Source: CAIYEO01 sp037139575
GTDB taxonomy: Bacteria; Patescibacteriota; Saccharimonadia; Saccharimonadales; UBA4665
NCBI GenBank assembly: GCA_037139575.1
Contig: JBAXGD010000002.1
Span: forward strand, 5,686 to 69,685
Direction of reading: 5' to 3'
DNA: 64,000 nucleotides
The notes below the pieces were generated by a model. That model worked only from the letters and a program-made list of their open reading frames with translations. It had not been told where the DNA came from and made no database searches. Made by a program: the position numbers and the translations under genes. This document shows positions 8,758-18,110 of the stretch, one piece after another. Every line of letters begins with the position of its first letter. The stretch's first letter is position 1.

Positions 8758-8847
8758 GGAGAGGTGGCCGAGTGGTTGAAGGCGCTGCTCTCGAAAAGCA
8801 GTATATCGGAAACGGTATCGAGGGTTCGAATCCCTCCCTCTCCGCCA
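8758..8847 (+). tRNA. tRNA-Ser (anticodon CGA)
   Basis: The acceptor stem GGAGAGG pairs with CCTCTCC, then G and encoded CCA. The anticodon stem CTGCT/AGCAG encloses CTCGAAA, anticodon CGA (UCG). The long variable arm and GGTTCGAATCC T arm identify it as class II tRNA-Ser. It is the third serine tRNA in the window. Confidence 0.97.
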
Positions 8848-8889
8848 ATTATATAAATATAAAAATACTATTTTTAGCTGATATAATGC

Positions 8890-8915
8890 TAATGTAATAT
8901 TCAAAAATAAAAATT
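8890..8915 (+). promoter_or_regulatory. TGC-TAATGT promoter element and A-rich leader
   Basis: TGC followed by TAATGT (8890-8895) precedes an A-rich leader and ATG 8916. The same ATGCTAATGTA core occurs before the genes at 30485, 57878 and 59097 and, as TAATTT, before 42380. Here no matching -35 is found 17 bp upstream; an overlapping TATAAT at 8882-8887 could serve instead. Confidence 0.45.
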
Positions 8916-11900
8916 ATGAGCAAAGAAGCAATTCCTCAACTATCAAGCGAATCCAAAGAACTTATTTCTTCATTGCCTCCCAATCTTCGAGCCACGTCGG
9001 AAGAAAGAATTTTGGCATTATCGCATACTGCCCTACATTCCAATGATATTTTAGTTGGTACCACGCCTATACCTCAAGAAAAGCTCTCTGAAGAACATTT
9101 GCCCCATATAGATAGAGTCACCGGTATCATGAAATCTTCTTCAGAAATTCTTGGAGTTGCATATGGTGAAATCGATGATGATGGCGCTAGCTTTGAAGAC
9201 CTGGCAGACAAAGCAATAGAAATTGCTATCAGAAGTGCCAAGGAAGCCAAAGAAAGTCAAGATGATGAATCGAGCGTGGTTTTTCTGGAATCACTTTTAG
9301 CAATAACCACTCTCAAGGAAAAAACGAGTAATGAATACTCTAAAAAATTAGCTAGAGAAATAATATCTCAAGGCCTATCTACAGAACTTATTAAGGCTAC
9401 ACACAACTCTTTCGGGATTGTTGCGAATAATGATGGCAAGCTTACTCCGCTGAATTCGGTTGCGCAGACTAGCACAGATCTTTTAAGGGCAACTTCGCCC
9501 TTTGATTTCAATTATGATTTTTCTGAAATCGAAACTAAAGAGCCAGACACTGATCTTAGCAAGCTTGGCTGTGGAGACCTAACTGTTTTGGCTAGATTAG
9601 CCGACAAAAATCCGTCCTTAAGTCTTGTAAGTAAAGATGTCATGGTTTTAGCTGTTCGTAAAATGAAAATTGAACGAGAAGTTGATCTTGACGATTTTAC
9701 GACAGCACTGATAGCTGCTGATGAAATTATTGGAAAAAGCGACGAACTAGAATCTTCATTGTCTTCACTTAGGGCTAGACGCAAATCAGGAAATGCGAAT
9801 TATAGAAACAATGATCCAGACACTTTCAGATTAGATTCAGTATTATTTATTCTAGTCCAGCAAGGCCATGATTACCTTGCGAGAGGGCTATTATCATCAT
9901 CGCCAAATGAAGCGGATAATTTCGAATCATATGTCAATTCGCATGGAATTAGCGATGAGTATACGACCGAAACATTGAGAAAAATCGCCGATATGAGAAA
10001 CGAAAAAGAACTAGAACTGGTCGCTTCTATGAAAAATAATGCAGCAAACGATGAAACCATTGCATGGATCATAGGATCCGCCTACGATCCAGATTCAGCA
10101 GCGGGAATAAAGGCTAATTTTTGGGCTCAGCTAGAGAAAAATTCTTCATTACGCGAAGTATTGCTTTCGGACAGTAATAATTTGCTAGAAACTTCAGAAG
10201 CTTTGACCAAGATGAATGATTTAGGCTTAGAAAAATATAGTCATATTCTCATATCTATTGTCAATAATATAGGTGATGAAGAAATTCAAAATAAATTCCT
10301 AACTTCTTTTAAGGAAGCAGAAGCAATGCTATCCAAAATCAATGAAAACGGTGCCATTAACTCAAATATGGATAGTATATTAGGACGGCTTGCTTCCTTT
10401 GAGGATCCGGTTATGGCAATTCGAGCCGCCAAGGACTTATTTGGTGAAGATGAATATTTGAAAAATATATATAACCTACAGTCTCTTGTGCATCCAGACT
10501 ATTTAGCATATGCAGAAATTATAGCCTTTAGCCAGAACAATATAGATGCCTTGATTAATGTCAGGAATTATATTTCAGAAACAGGTCTCGATCCAAGTTT
10601 TTTGAGTTTTACTGCAAAGACTATTTCAAAATCAGACGATCCCATTGCTCGTTCTAAAATTATCATCAGCTCACTTGAAATTGCGAAATCAGTCTTTCAA
10701 GAGGATCAAAACATTATTTACCAGATAATCGATAAAGAAAATCTATTTGAAATTAGTAAGGCACTATCGGAGATTAATGCTGCGATAATATCCACTAACG
10801 AGTCACTTAGACAAAGCCTAAATAGGAAGATCTTTGATTCGTTGGAGCCTGAAAAAACTGCACAATTAATGATTAAAACTCAGAATGAAATTATTGGACA
10901 GAACATAACTCTAGATGAGATGAAAGATAAAGATTTTTTTGATGCAATGATTGTTGTAGCTAATGCTGATGACCCCAAAGAAGTTGTAAAATTTTGCAGT
11001 AATTGGAAAGTAAAGAAAGAGGGTGAAGTTGCATATGGAAAATTTTGGAGTACTGCGGCAGAAGGTGGTTTAGAAAAACTCGACCCATTATTGCTTCCAT
11101 CGCTTAAAGACTATCCCGAGTTGAGCGCACGCTTAAATGCAATTGGAATCTCTCCAGAATTAGCCGAAGATATATTCAATTCTTGGAATACTAAATCTGA
11201 ACTAAATAGGTTGCTCTACAATGACGACAGAACTATCTCAGAAACGAAGCCCGAAGACATTCAGTACGCCCTACCAATGCAAGCAGAGAGATTAATACCA
11301 CAAATAGAGGCACTAGAAAAACATATCTCCGAATATGGCTTTGAGGAAACAAAGAAAATTATCGACATTTTTGGCATATATCATTTTTCGAGATATCCAG
11401 ACGGCATTCTTCACAAACAACTAAGACAATGGGAAAACTCAGAAGCTCCTATTAAGAACATCGTAGTTACGGCCAAGTCTGACTGGAATGGGGCTCTAGA
11501 TAGCGCAGGGAAAACTTATGTGAATGGTATAGAGGAAGACGGACTTTTTTATTTTGAAGTAAATGATAAAATTCAGCTGGCTAAGGTTGCAGTAAGCGTT
11601 GGCAATAGAGAGCGTTCTATGGGTCGAAATCCAGAACAAGAAAGCCAATTAAAAAACTTTAAAATTAATGCTCATGCAAGCCCTAGCGGAATATTATTTG
11701 GGGTAAATGGGGAAAGGTTGAGTGTAGAGGATTATCTCGGAGAGCCTTTAAGTGGCTCGAAAGCCAATACCTATAAGAAGCACTTAGGGAGTAACTATAG
11801 AGTTATTCTAGAGGCTTGTTCGACTGCTGGTGAGGTTAAGGACGGCAAAAATATTGCTGAATCAATTAGTGATGGTCATGAAGTTAGAGTAGATGGAACT

Positions 11901-11990
11901 AGCGAATCAAGTTATGGCGCAATAATAATTGATCCTGATGGAAATGTTAGGTTTAATGGTGGTAAAGTTAGGGCTATTGTCTACGAATAA
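8916..11990 (+). CDS. Large helical protein with a C-terminal caspase-like (clan CD) candidate domain
   Basis: A 1024-residue protein without signal or membrane segment. Residues 1 to about 880 are acidic and almost entirely helical, with many short amphipathic helix pairs and LLS/ALSE-type segments as in alpha-solenoids; no known repeat family is recognised. The last about 110 residues differ: a hydrophobic strand ends in INAHASPSG (His920) and a second strand ends in VILEACSTAG (Cys968). A His at the end of one beta strand and Cys after hydrophobic-AC at the end of the next, about 50 residues apart, is the layout of clan CD cysteine peptidases (caspase, CHAT, gingipain, C80). The domain call is inference. 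It could be a protease held by a large sensor or scaffold. Confidence 0.7.
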   Translation: MSKEAIPQLSSESKELISSLPPNLRATSEERILALSHTALHSNDILVGTTPIPQEKLSEEHLPHIDRVTGIMKSSSEILGVAYGEIDDDGASFEDLADKAIEIAIRSAKEAKESQDDESSVVFLESLLAITTLKEKTSNEYSKKLAREIISQGLSTELIKATHNSFGIVANNDGKLTPLNSVAQTSTDLLRATSPFDFNYDFSEIETKEPDTDLSKLGCGDLTVLARLADKNPSLSLVSKDVMVLAVRKMKIEREVDLDDFTTALIAADEIIGKSDELESSLSSLRARRKSGNANYRNNDPDTFRLDSVLFILVQQGHDYLARGLLSSSPNEADNFESYVNSHGISDEYTTETLRKIADMRNEKELELVASMKNNAANDETIAWIIGSAYDPDSAAGIKANFWAQLEKNSSLREVLLSDSNNLLETSEALTKMNDLGLEKYSHILISIVNNIGDEEIQNKFLTSFKEAEAMLSKINENGAINSNMDSILGRLASFEDPVMAIRAAKDLFGEDEYLKNIYNLQSLVHPDYLAYAEIIAFSQNNIDALINVRNYISETGLDPSFLSFTAKTISKSDDPIARSKIIISSLEIAKSVFQEDQNIIYQIIDKENLFEISKALSEINAAIISTNESLRQSLNRKIFDSLEPEKTAQLMIKTQNEIIGQNITLDEMKDKDFFDAMIVVANADDPKEVVKFCSNWKVKKEGEVAYGKFWSTAAEGGLEKLDPLLLPSLKDYPELSARLNAIGISPELAEDIFNSWNTKSELNRLLYNDDRTISETKPEDIQYALPMQAERLIPQIEALEKHISEYGFEETKKIIDIFGIYHFSRYPDGILHKQLRQWENSEAPIKNIVVTAKSDWNGALDSAGKTYVNGIEEDGLFYFEVNDKIQLAKVAVSVGNRERSMGRNPEQESQLKNFKINAHASPSGILFGVNGERLSVEDYLGEPLSGSKANTYKKHLGSNYRVILEACSTAGEVKDGKNIAESISDGHEVRVDGTSESSYGAIIIDPDGNVRFNGGKVRAIVYE

Positions 11991-12041
11991 ACCAAAACTT
12001 CATTACTCCCCTTTGTTTATTATTGATGTTAATATATCGAT

Positions 12042-12218
12042 ATGTCAGATTTCGTAATTTCACTCATGTTTTCAATAGGTGCTGGGGCTTGGATATATAA
12101 CAAGGCCATGAAGAGTACAGGTAGCCAGGTTAAGCCGAGCCTTATGGTGTCGGGCAGTGCCGGACTTTTAATTTTCATCGTCCTCTTCTATTTGCTTTCG
12201 GCTATTTTGAAAAAATAA
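12042..12218 (+). CDS. Small membrane protein, 58 residues
   Basis: An open frame of 58 codons (MSDFVISLMF... to ...LLSAILKK). It has an N-terminal hydrophobic segment (about 3-19), a polar stretch with KAMKSTGSQ, and a second hydrophobic helix (about 37-55) ending in lysines, so a two-helix hairpin protein is likely. It fills the gap between two genes on the same strand, and AT-rich promoter-like sequence (TTAATATATCGAT) lies just upstream. No family recognised. Confidence 0.55.
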   Translation: MSDFVISLMFSIGAGAWIYNKAMKSTGSQVKPSLMVSGSAGLLIFIVLFYLLSAILKK

Positions 12219-12259
12219 ATCAAGCATTTCTTTATTTCTTTAATCCTAACTGGTAACAT

Positions 12260-13111
12260 ATGGCTATGGATGAGAAAGGGTTGGGCAAGCGCCTTCAAAA
12301 AGCGCGTCAAGATGCGGGTTTAACACAGCAGGAGCTATGCCAGAGATCAGGCTTGAGCTATTCTACGCTAGCAAAAATAGAGAGAGGAGCCATAAAGTCC
12401 CCTTCTATTTTTACTATTCAAAAAATAGCTGACACCATAGGAATTGATCTTGATGCCCTAGTGAGTGGCAATACTAGCCGGATTAGACAAAGAAAGAAGT
12501 CTAAATCAGGCGTTAGTTTTATTTACTTTGATGTTAACGGTTGCATAGTTCATTTCTTTAACAGGGCATTTACGGAACTAGCTCACTTAAGCGGTAAACC
12601 TTCGGATCTTATTGAATCTTTTTTCTGGCACTATAACGATCAAATTTGTAGAGGCGAATACTCCGTCGAGGACTTTAATAGAGAGCTTGCGAAGATGCTT
12701 GGCATAGATAGTGTTGACTGGAAAGAATATTACTTTAATGCAATTGAACCAATCAAAGATGCCTATGACTTAATACTTTGGGCTAGTGAGCACTATAAAG
12801 TCGGCTTATTAACAAATTCAATGCCAGGATTTTTAGAAGAACTGATGGAACGAGACATTGTCCCAAATATTAAGTATGATGCCATAATCGACTCCTCAAA
12901 GGCCGGACATATAAAGCCGGAACTGGAAATATTCAAGATTGCCGAAAAAGCTGCACTTTGTAAGGCTGAGGAAATTCTATCAATAGATGATTCAAGGGCT
13001 AATTTGATGGCAGCTGAAAAACTAGGTTGGCATGTATCTTGGTTCGATGACTATAACAGTGCAGAATCAGTTTCAAGAATCAGAAACTTACTAGAACCAA
13101 CTAGCTCTTAA
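12260..13111 (+). CDS. XRE-type HTH fused to a HAD-like hydrolase domain
   Basis: A 283-residue protein with two domains. Residues 8-70 are a Cro/C1-type HTH (LGKRLQKARQDAGLTQQEL ... SYSTLAKIERG ... IQKIADTIGIDLD). After a basic linker, residues 86-275 form a HAD-superfamily domain: motif I FDVNG with the nucleophile Asp91, motif II LLTNS, motif III Lys in KAGHIKP, and motif IV SIDDS. The second acid of motif I (DxD) is Asn93, so phosphatase activity may be weak or altered. The likely role is a DNA-binding regulator that senses a phosphorylated ligand. It converges on valS with an 11-bp overlap. The internal start at the second ATG (12266) is also possible. Confidence 0.85.
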   Translation: MAMDEKGLGKRLQKARQDAGLTQQELCQRSGLSYSTLAKIERGAIKSPSIFTIQKIADTIGIDLDALVSGNTSRIRQRKKSKSGVSFIYFDVNGCIVHFFNRAFTELAHLSGKPSDLIESFFWHYNDQICRGEYSVEDFNRELAKMLGIDSVDWKEYYFNAIEPIKDAYDLILWASEHYKVGLLTNSMPGFLEELMERDIVPNIKYDAIIDSSKAGHIKPELEIFKIAEKAALCKAEEILSIDDSRANLMAAEKLGWHVSWFDDYNSAESVSRIRNLLEPTSS

Positions 13112-15653
13112 ATTTAGTTAACTCACCTTCTAAAAGTTCGAGAGACTTATTGATGCTTACTAAGCTGTCCCGAGTCTCTTTTACTAGCTTTTCAGGAGCT
13201 TTTTCTATATATGCTCTGTTCTTTAATCGTCCTTCAAGGCCCGATTTTATTTTTTTGGATTCACTAATCTTAGACTTAAGGTCAGACAAATAGCCATTTA
13301 ATACTTCCCTGCTAACTTCGAGTGAAGCAATAATATCTGTATTTGTTAATTGAATTTCTTCCTCGGAAGATTTAGCTAATATTTCACCAACTCTGGCTAG
13401 CTTCTTGATGAGTTCTTCAGATTCTTTGTTAATCTGAGCTGACTTCACGACGAGTTTTCTCTGGCTCAACTTCATTACGTTGCTTACGTTACGTATTTCA
13501 ATAATTAGATCTTTTAAGGTTTCAAACTCCCTAGACTTACTTTTGTCGAAATCAATTATTGGGCTAATTTTCACACTGGCCAATATTTCAGGTTCTTTGG
13601 ACGGCTTAAGTGACTGCCAAATAGCTTCAGTTACAAAAGGTGCGTATGGGTGAAGCAACTTGAGGCTTTGAACTAGCGTGTAGGCTAATATGGAGCCTTC
13701 TGACTGGCTTTTAGCAGCTTCCACGTACCAATCGGCTAAATCATCCCAAATGAAGTGGTAGAGCCTCTCATAGCCTTCAGCGAAACCATAATGATTCATA
13801 TCTTTTGCTAAGTTTTTCTCAAGATCATTCAACTTTCCAATTATCCAGTGATCGGCCATCGATTTGGGTTCCGGATGTTTAGAATATAAATTAATTTTGT
13901 CCTGAGAAAACCGAGCAATATTCCATAATTTGTTACAAAAGTTTCTGGCATCTTCAACTTTTCTAGGGTCATAACCCCTGTTAACTCCAGGAACACGTCC
14001 TGAAATCATACCCATTCTTAGCGCGTCTGATCCATATTTTTCTACAACATCAATTGGGTTTATAACATTACCAAGGCTTTTGCTCATTTTGGCTCCGTCT
14101 TCAGCCATAACGTAACCATGAATGTAGACTTCCTTAAAAGGTATTTCACCGGTTTCGTATAATCCGAGCATAATCATGCGACTAACCCATGGAAATAAGA
14201 TTTCTCCACCAGTGTCCATGAGGCTTAACGGGTAGTATTTTTTAAATGTATCGCTGTCAGGATAGTCTGTTGCAACGTAGGGCCAAGAGCTGCTCGAGAA
14301 CCAGGTATCGAAAACATCAGGATCTCTTTTATAGGTTTTATTATCTACTTCAATGAGTTCCTGCTCTACTCGACTATCGAAAATCCAATCATCCGGGTTA
14401 TTAACATTCTGGAAGGCTGGAATTGGTATTCCCCAAGAAATTTGACGACTTAGATTCCAGTCTCGTAATTGATTCAAGTAGTTTATTAGCTGAGTTTTCT
14501 TGGACTCAGGATAAAACTTTATTTTATTGTCTCTAAGAACCTCAACAGCTTTACTTGCGAGCGGCTTCATGTCTATGAACCACTGTTCCTTGAGTAGGGG
14601 CTGAATCGTGGTTTTGCATTTATAGCAGTGTCCAACACTGTGTTTGTAGTCCTCGGTCTTTATTAGATAGCCCTGCTCTTCTAAATCTTTGACTATTTTC
14701 TTTCTTGCATCAGTGACATCTAAGCCCCTGTAGCTCTCTGGCATTTCATGAGTTATCTTTCCCATGAAATCTATTACTGTAATCATTGCTAGAGAATGTC
14801 TTGAAGCGGCTTCAAAGTCGTTGGGATCATGGGCGGGAGTAATCTTCACGGCTCCAGTACCAAACTCTGGATCCACAAAGTCATCGGCAATAATTGGAAC
14901 TTCTCTACCGGTAATTGGTAGAGTTACGGTTTTATCTATAAATTTTGCATATCTTTTGTCTTTTGGATTGACTGCAACTGCAGTATCCCCGAGCATTGTT
15001 TCCGGTCTAGTAGTGGCAACGACTATATTTTCATTAGTGCCATTTACAGGGTAATTTATGTACCAAAGATGACCTTGCTCTTCTTTGTATTCGACTTCAA
15101 TATCTGCAAAGGCCGTACCGTGAAATGTACAGAAATTAACTAGTCTTTCACCCCTATAAATAAGACCATCATCCCACATTTTCTTGAATCTTTTGTAGGC
15201 TGAATCAACTACTTTTTTATCAAGAGAAAATACATGCTTTGACCAGTCGAAGCTAGCACCTAATTTCTTTAGCTGATTTTCGGTATTATTCTTATTTGCA
15301 TTTACGTATTCAAAAATTAAGGAATAAAGCTCTTCCCTGCTGAAATCGAAGCGGCTTTTACCCTCTTTCTCAAGCTGTCTCTCAAAAACTACTTGAGTTT
15401 CGAATCCCGCATGATCGGCTCCCGGGACAAAGAGCACACTATCCCCTTTTAATCGACTATATCTCGCTGCAATATCTTGAATCGCGAGAGTGAACGCATG
15501 CCCAATATGTAGATTGCCATTGGCATTTGGTGGAGGAAAAACCATACTAAACGGCTTCCCTTCTTTAGAGGGCTCAAAAGCTTTATTTAGCTCCCATAAA
15601 TCATAAATCTTGTTTTCGTATTCTTTTGGGTTATATGTTTTTGGTAGTTCCAT
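13101..15653 (-). CDS. valS: Valyl-tRNA synthetase
   Basis: 850 residues, full length. It charges tRNA-Val in the cytoplasm. The class I signature NGNLHIGHAF lies near residue 45 and KMSKSLGN in the second half; the CP1 editing domain contains TTRPETMLGDTAVAV and TPAHDPND. A Cys pair (GHCYKCKT) suggests a zinc site. The C-terminus (about 785-850) is a Lys/Glu-rich coiled coil, as in bacterial ValRS arms. The gene overlaps the 3' end of the XRE-HAD gene and lies 62 bp downstream of tsaD's stop on the same strand. Confidence 0.97.
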   Translation of the reverse strand: MELPKTYNPKEYENKIYDLWELNKAFEPSKEGKPFSMVFPPPNANGNLHIGHAFTLAIQDIAARYSRLKGDSVLFVPGADHAGFETQVVFERQLEKEGKSRFDFSREELYSLIFEYVNANKNNTENQLKKLGASFDWSKHVFSLDKKVVDSAYKRFKKMWDDGLIYRGERLVNFCTFHGTAFADIEVEYKEEQGHLWYINYPVNGTNENIVVATTRPETMLGDTAVAVNPKDKRYAKFIDKTVTLPITGREVPIIADDFVDPEFGTGAVKITPAHDPNDFEAASRHSLAMITVIDFMGKITHEMPESYRGLDVTDARKKIVKDLEEQGYLIKTEDYKHSVGHCYKCKTTIQPLLKEQWFIDMKPLASKAVEVLRDNKIKFYPESKKTQLINYLNQLRDWNLSRQISWGIPIPAFQNVNNPDDWIFDSRVEQELIEVDNKTYKRDPDVFDTWFSSSSWPYVATDYPDSDTFKKYYPLSLMDTGGEILFPWVSRMIMLGLYETGEIPFKEVYIHGYVMAEDGAKMSKSLGNVINPIDVVEKYGSDALRMGMISGRVPGVNRGYDPRKVEDARNFCNKLWNIARFSQDKINLYSKHPEPKSMADHWIIGKLNDLEKNLAKDMNHYGFAEGYERLYHFIWDDLADWYVEAAKSQSEGSILAYTLVQSLKLLHPYAPFVTEAIWQSLKPSKEPEILASVKISPIIDFDKSKSREFETLKDLIIEIRNVSNVMKLSQRKLVVKSAQINKESEELIKKLARVGEILAKSSEEEIQLTNTDIIASLEVSREVLNGYLSDLKSKISESKKIKSGLEGRLKNRAYIEKAPEKLVKETRDSLVSINKSLELLEGELTKFKS

Positions 15654-15715
15654 GTAGCTTAAATAATAACATCAGAGATAATTTTTGACCACAACAGAGA
15701 TAACTTCACGTGAAA

Positions 15716-16777
15716 TTACATCGATAAATTAGGGCTTATCTGTAATTTATAGGGGTCAACAGGGGTGGATTTGAGCATGGCTTTATAGCATCCTAGAGTA
15801 GCTATCATGGCGCCATTATCTGTGCAAAGCTTAATATCGGGATACTGAAGCTTCGTGTGAAGCTTTTCTTCAAGCTGTCTCCTAAGCTCTAGATTAGCGG
15901 CAACTCCTCCAGCAACAACCACAGTCTTCGGGCTAAACTCATTTTCCGCAATAACCATTTTGTCGACTAGCGTTTCAATTGACGTTTTAAGGAAGCTAGC
16001 TGCAATATCTGCCTTTTGGGCTTCACTGAGCAGGGCAGAGAGCTCGAAGGAAGGGAAGTCGTAACTTTTGCCAACTTCAGCTTGAGCAAGCCTTAGAACG
16101 GCTGTTTTGAGACCAGAGAAACTAAAATCATATTTACCATCAAGCCTTGCTTTAGGAAGTTTGTATTTATTGGGATTGCCATTTTTAGCGGCTATCTCTA
16201 TGTTGGGGCCGCCAGGGTAGGGGAGTCCTAATAGTTTTGCTACCTTATCAAAAGCTTCACCAACTGCATCATCTCCAGTTTGTCCCAAGAGTGTGTAATC
16301 GAAATGATTTCTAAAAATAACTATTTGTGAGTGTCCGCCAGAGACAATGAGCGCTAGCATGGGAAATTCAGGCTGATTTTCAGCTACCTTGATACTGTCT
16401 ACCAGTGATTCAGTTATGAAATTAGCATAAACATGACCTTCTACATGGTTGATTGCATATAGGGGTAGTTGCTTGGCTATGGCTATAGTTTTAGCGGTCT
16501 CCACCCCAACCAAAAGGCTTCCACCAAGACCCGCACCATAAGTTACAGCAACGCCATCTAAATCTTTCCAATCCAGGCCTGATTCATGCATGCATTGATC
16601 AATAACAGGGATAATTGATTCGATATGACTTCTTGCGGCAATTTCAGGGACAATTCCTCCGTATTTTGCATGTTCATCCATACTGGTTGCGACCACATTA
16701 CTAATGAGTTTGTAGCCGTCTTCAACAATAGCCGCAGCAGTTTCGTCACAACTTGTTTCAATTCCTAATATTTTCAT
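15716..16777 (-). CDS. tsaD: tRNA N6-adenosine threonylcarbamoyltransferase
   Basis: 353 residues from the ATG at 16777, where the protein begins MKILGIETSCDETAAA, the canonical TsaD N-terminus. A longer frame to 16852 exists but would overlap the divergent Mur ligase gene and lacks similarity, so it is rejected. Metal-binding HVEGH is present, as are SGGHSQ and the C-terminal CTDNGAMIA. TsaD transfers the threonylcarbamoyl group to A37 of ANN-reading tRNAs, with TsaB/TsaE (not in the window). Confidence 0.96.
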   Translation of the reverse strand: MKILGIETSCDETAAAIVEDGYKLISNVVATSMDEHAKYGGIVPEIAARSHIESIIPVIDQCMHESGLDWKDLDGVAVTYGAGLGGSLLVGVETAKTIAIAKQLPLYAINHVEGHVYANFITESLVDSIKVAENQPEFPMLALIVSGGHSQIVIFRNHFDYTLLGQTGDDAVGEAFDKVAKLLGLPYPGGPNIEIAAKNGNPNKYKLPKARLDGKYDFSFSGLKTAVLRLAQAEVGKSYDFPSFELSALLSEAQKADIAASFLKTSIETLVDKMVIAENEFSPKTVVVAGGVAANLELRRQLEEKLHTKLQYPDIKLCTDNGAMIATLGCYKAMLKSTPVDPYKLQISPNLSM

Positions 16778-16787
16778 TACGTTAAAT

Positions 16788-16795
16788 AGTATACT
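16788..16795. promoter_or_regulatory. Palindromic shared -10 region between tsaD and the Mur ligase gene
   Basis: AGTATACT reads TATACT on both strands. It is 7 nt before ATG 16803 (forward) and 10 nt before ATG 16777 (reverse). The entire intergenic space is 25 bp, so both mRNAs would be almost leaderless and the -35 regions fall inside the opposite gene. Confidence 0.5.
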
Positions 16796-16802
16796 TAGAG
16801 GC

Positions 16803-18110
16803 ATGAGTTTTAGAAAATTTGTCAAAATGTTCATACCAACAGGGTTATTCAAAAAGATTGAACCATATGGTCATCTTGTTGAGGCTGTAATTTTCAATAT
16901 TATTTATGGATTTCCAGCAAGAAAACTAAAAGTAATTGGCGTAACTGGCACTAATGGAAAAACAACGACAACATTTTTAATTCATAGGATGTTACATGAA
17001 GCAGGCTACAAGGTTGGCCTTAATACCACAGTGGCTTACGGAGCTGGAATGGATATCAAGTCTCAGATGCATCATATGACTAGTGTTCCAGTGCCAGAAT
17101 TCATGAGACGACTTAGAGAGCTGAATAAAAGTGGTATCGAATATCTAGTACTAGAGACAACATCTCAAGCCATGGCTCAAAATAGAGTTTGGGGAGTGAA
17201 GTACTATATGGCCGTGATGACCAATATTACTCACGAACATTTGGATTACCACGGTACTTTTGAGAACTATAGATCTGCAAAAGTCTTAATGTTTGATTGG
17301 GCTAACAGAAACCAGTCTGGTTTAAGAGCAGGAATAATAAATGCCGATGATGAAAATTATAAATATTTTGAATCCGCAGTTGCTCATCCTCTGCTTTATG
17401 GGGAGAAAAATGGTGACCTTAAGGCTTCTCAAATAAAACTATCGTCGAGCGGAGTCAGCTACAAGGCTAAATTAAAAGATGTGGAGTATGACATCAAGTG
17501 TAATTTAAGCGGTATGTTCAATGTCTATAATTCATTAGCCGCAGTGGGCTGTGGAGTACTGCTTGGTCTGACTAGGCCTCAGATAGAGCAGGGAATTGCA
17601 GCTCTCGAAAGTGTTGAGGGTAGAATGACAACTGTTGATGAGGGTCAAAATTTTTCTGTAATCGTAGATTATGCCCACACACCCGATTCATTCGAGAAAC
17701 TATTCAAAGAACTCCGACCAGTAGTTAAAGGCAAGTTAATTGTGCTTTTTGGTTCTGCGGGGCGTCGAGATGAAGCAAAAAGAGCAATTCAAGGTCAATT
17801 AGCTGGAAAATACGCTGACCAAATTGTCCTTACTGAAGAAGACGACAGAGATATTGACGGCAATGAAATACTAAAACAGATTGCTGGAGGAGCAGAAAAA
17901 GAAGGCAAGAAAACAGGGGACAGTGTTCACCTTATCCTTGATAGAACTGAAGCTATAAACTTTGCTCTTAAGCTTTCAAAGACTGAAGATGACTTAGTTC
18001 TATTGCTTGGTAAAGGGCATGAGAAAACTATAGAAAGAGCCGATGGCGAGCATCCCTGGAACGAGATAGAAGTTGCTCATCAAGAGCTTAAGAAAATATT
18101 AGGATCTTAA
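16803..18110 (+). CDS. Mur ligase family protein, MurE-like (UDP-MurNAc-tripeptide synthetase type)
   Basis: 435 residues, shorter than typical MurE (about 490). The usual N-terminal UDP-binding domain is missing; the protein opens with about 45 residues and goes straight to the ATP-binding P-loop GVTGTNGKTTTTF. Later motifs include NITHEHLDYHGTFENY, the ATP-domain DYAHTPDSF and LFGSAGRRD, and the C-terminal LLGKGHEKT, all characteristic of MurE. The substrate motif that is DNPR in mDAP-adding MurE reads EDDR here, so the third amino acid cannot be inferred. It probably adds an amino acid to the wall precursor stem peptide. It converges on the DDAH-like gene with a 12-bp overlap. Confidence 0.85.
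   Translation: MSFRKFVKMFIPTGLFKKIEPYGHLVEAVIFNIIYGFPARKLKVIGVTGTNGKTTTTFLIHRMLHEAGYKVGLNTTVAYGAGMDIKSQMHHMTSVPVPEFMRRLRELNKSGIEYLVLETTSQAMAQNRVWGVKYYMAVMTNITHEHLDYHGTFENYRSAKVLMFDWANRNQSGLRAGIINADDENYKYFESAVAHPLLYGEKNGDLKASQIKLSSSGVSYKAKLKDVEYDIKCNLSGMFNVYNSLAAVGCGVLLGLTRPQIEQGIAALESVEGRMTTVDEGQNFSVIVDYAHTPDSFEKLFKELRPVVKGKLIVLFGSAGRRDEAKRAIQGQLAGKYADQIVLTEEDDRDIDGNEILKQIAGGAEKEGKKTGDSVHLILDRTEAINFALKLSKTEDDLVLLLGKGHEKTIERADGEHPWNEIEVAHQELKKILGS

Noticed and set aside
16778..16852. N-terminal extension of TsaD from the upstream ATG at 16852
   Set aside because: It would overlap the divergent Mur ligase and the shared promoter; the conserved TsaD N-terminus starts at 16777.
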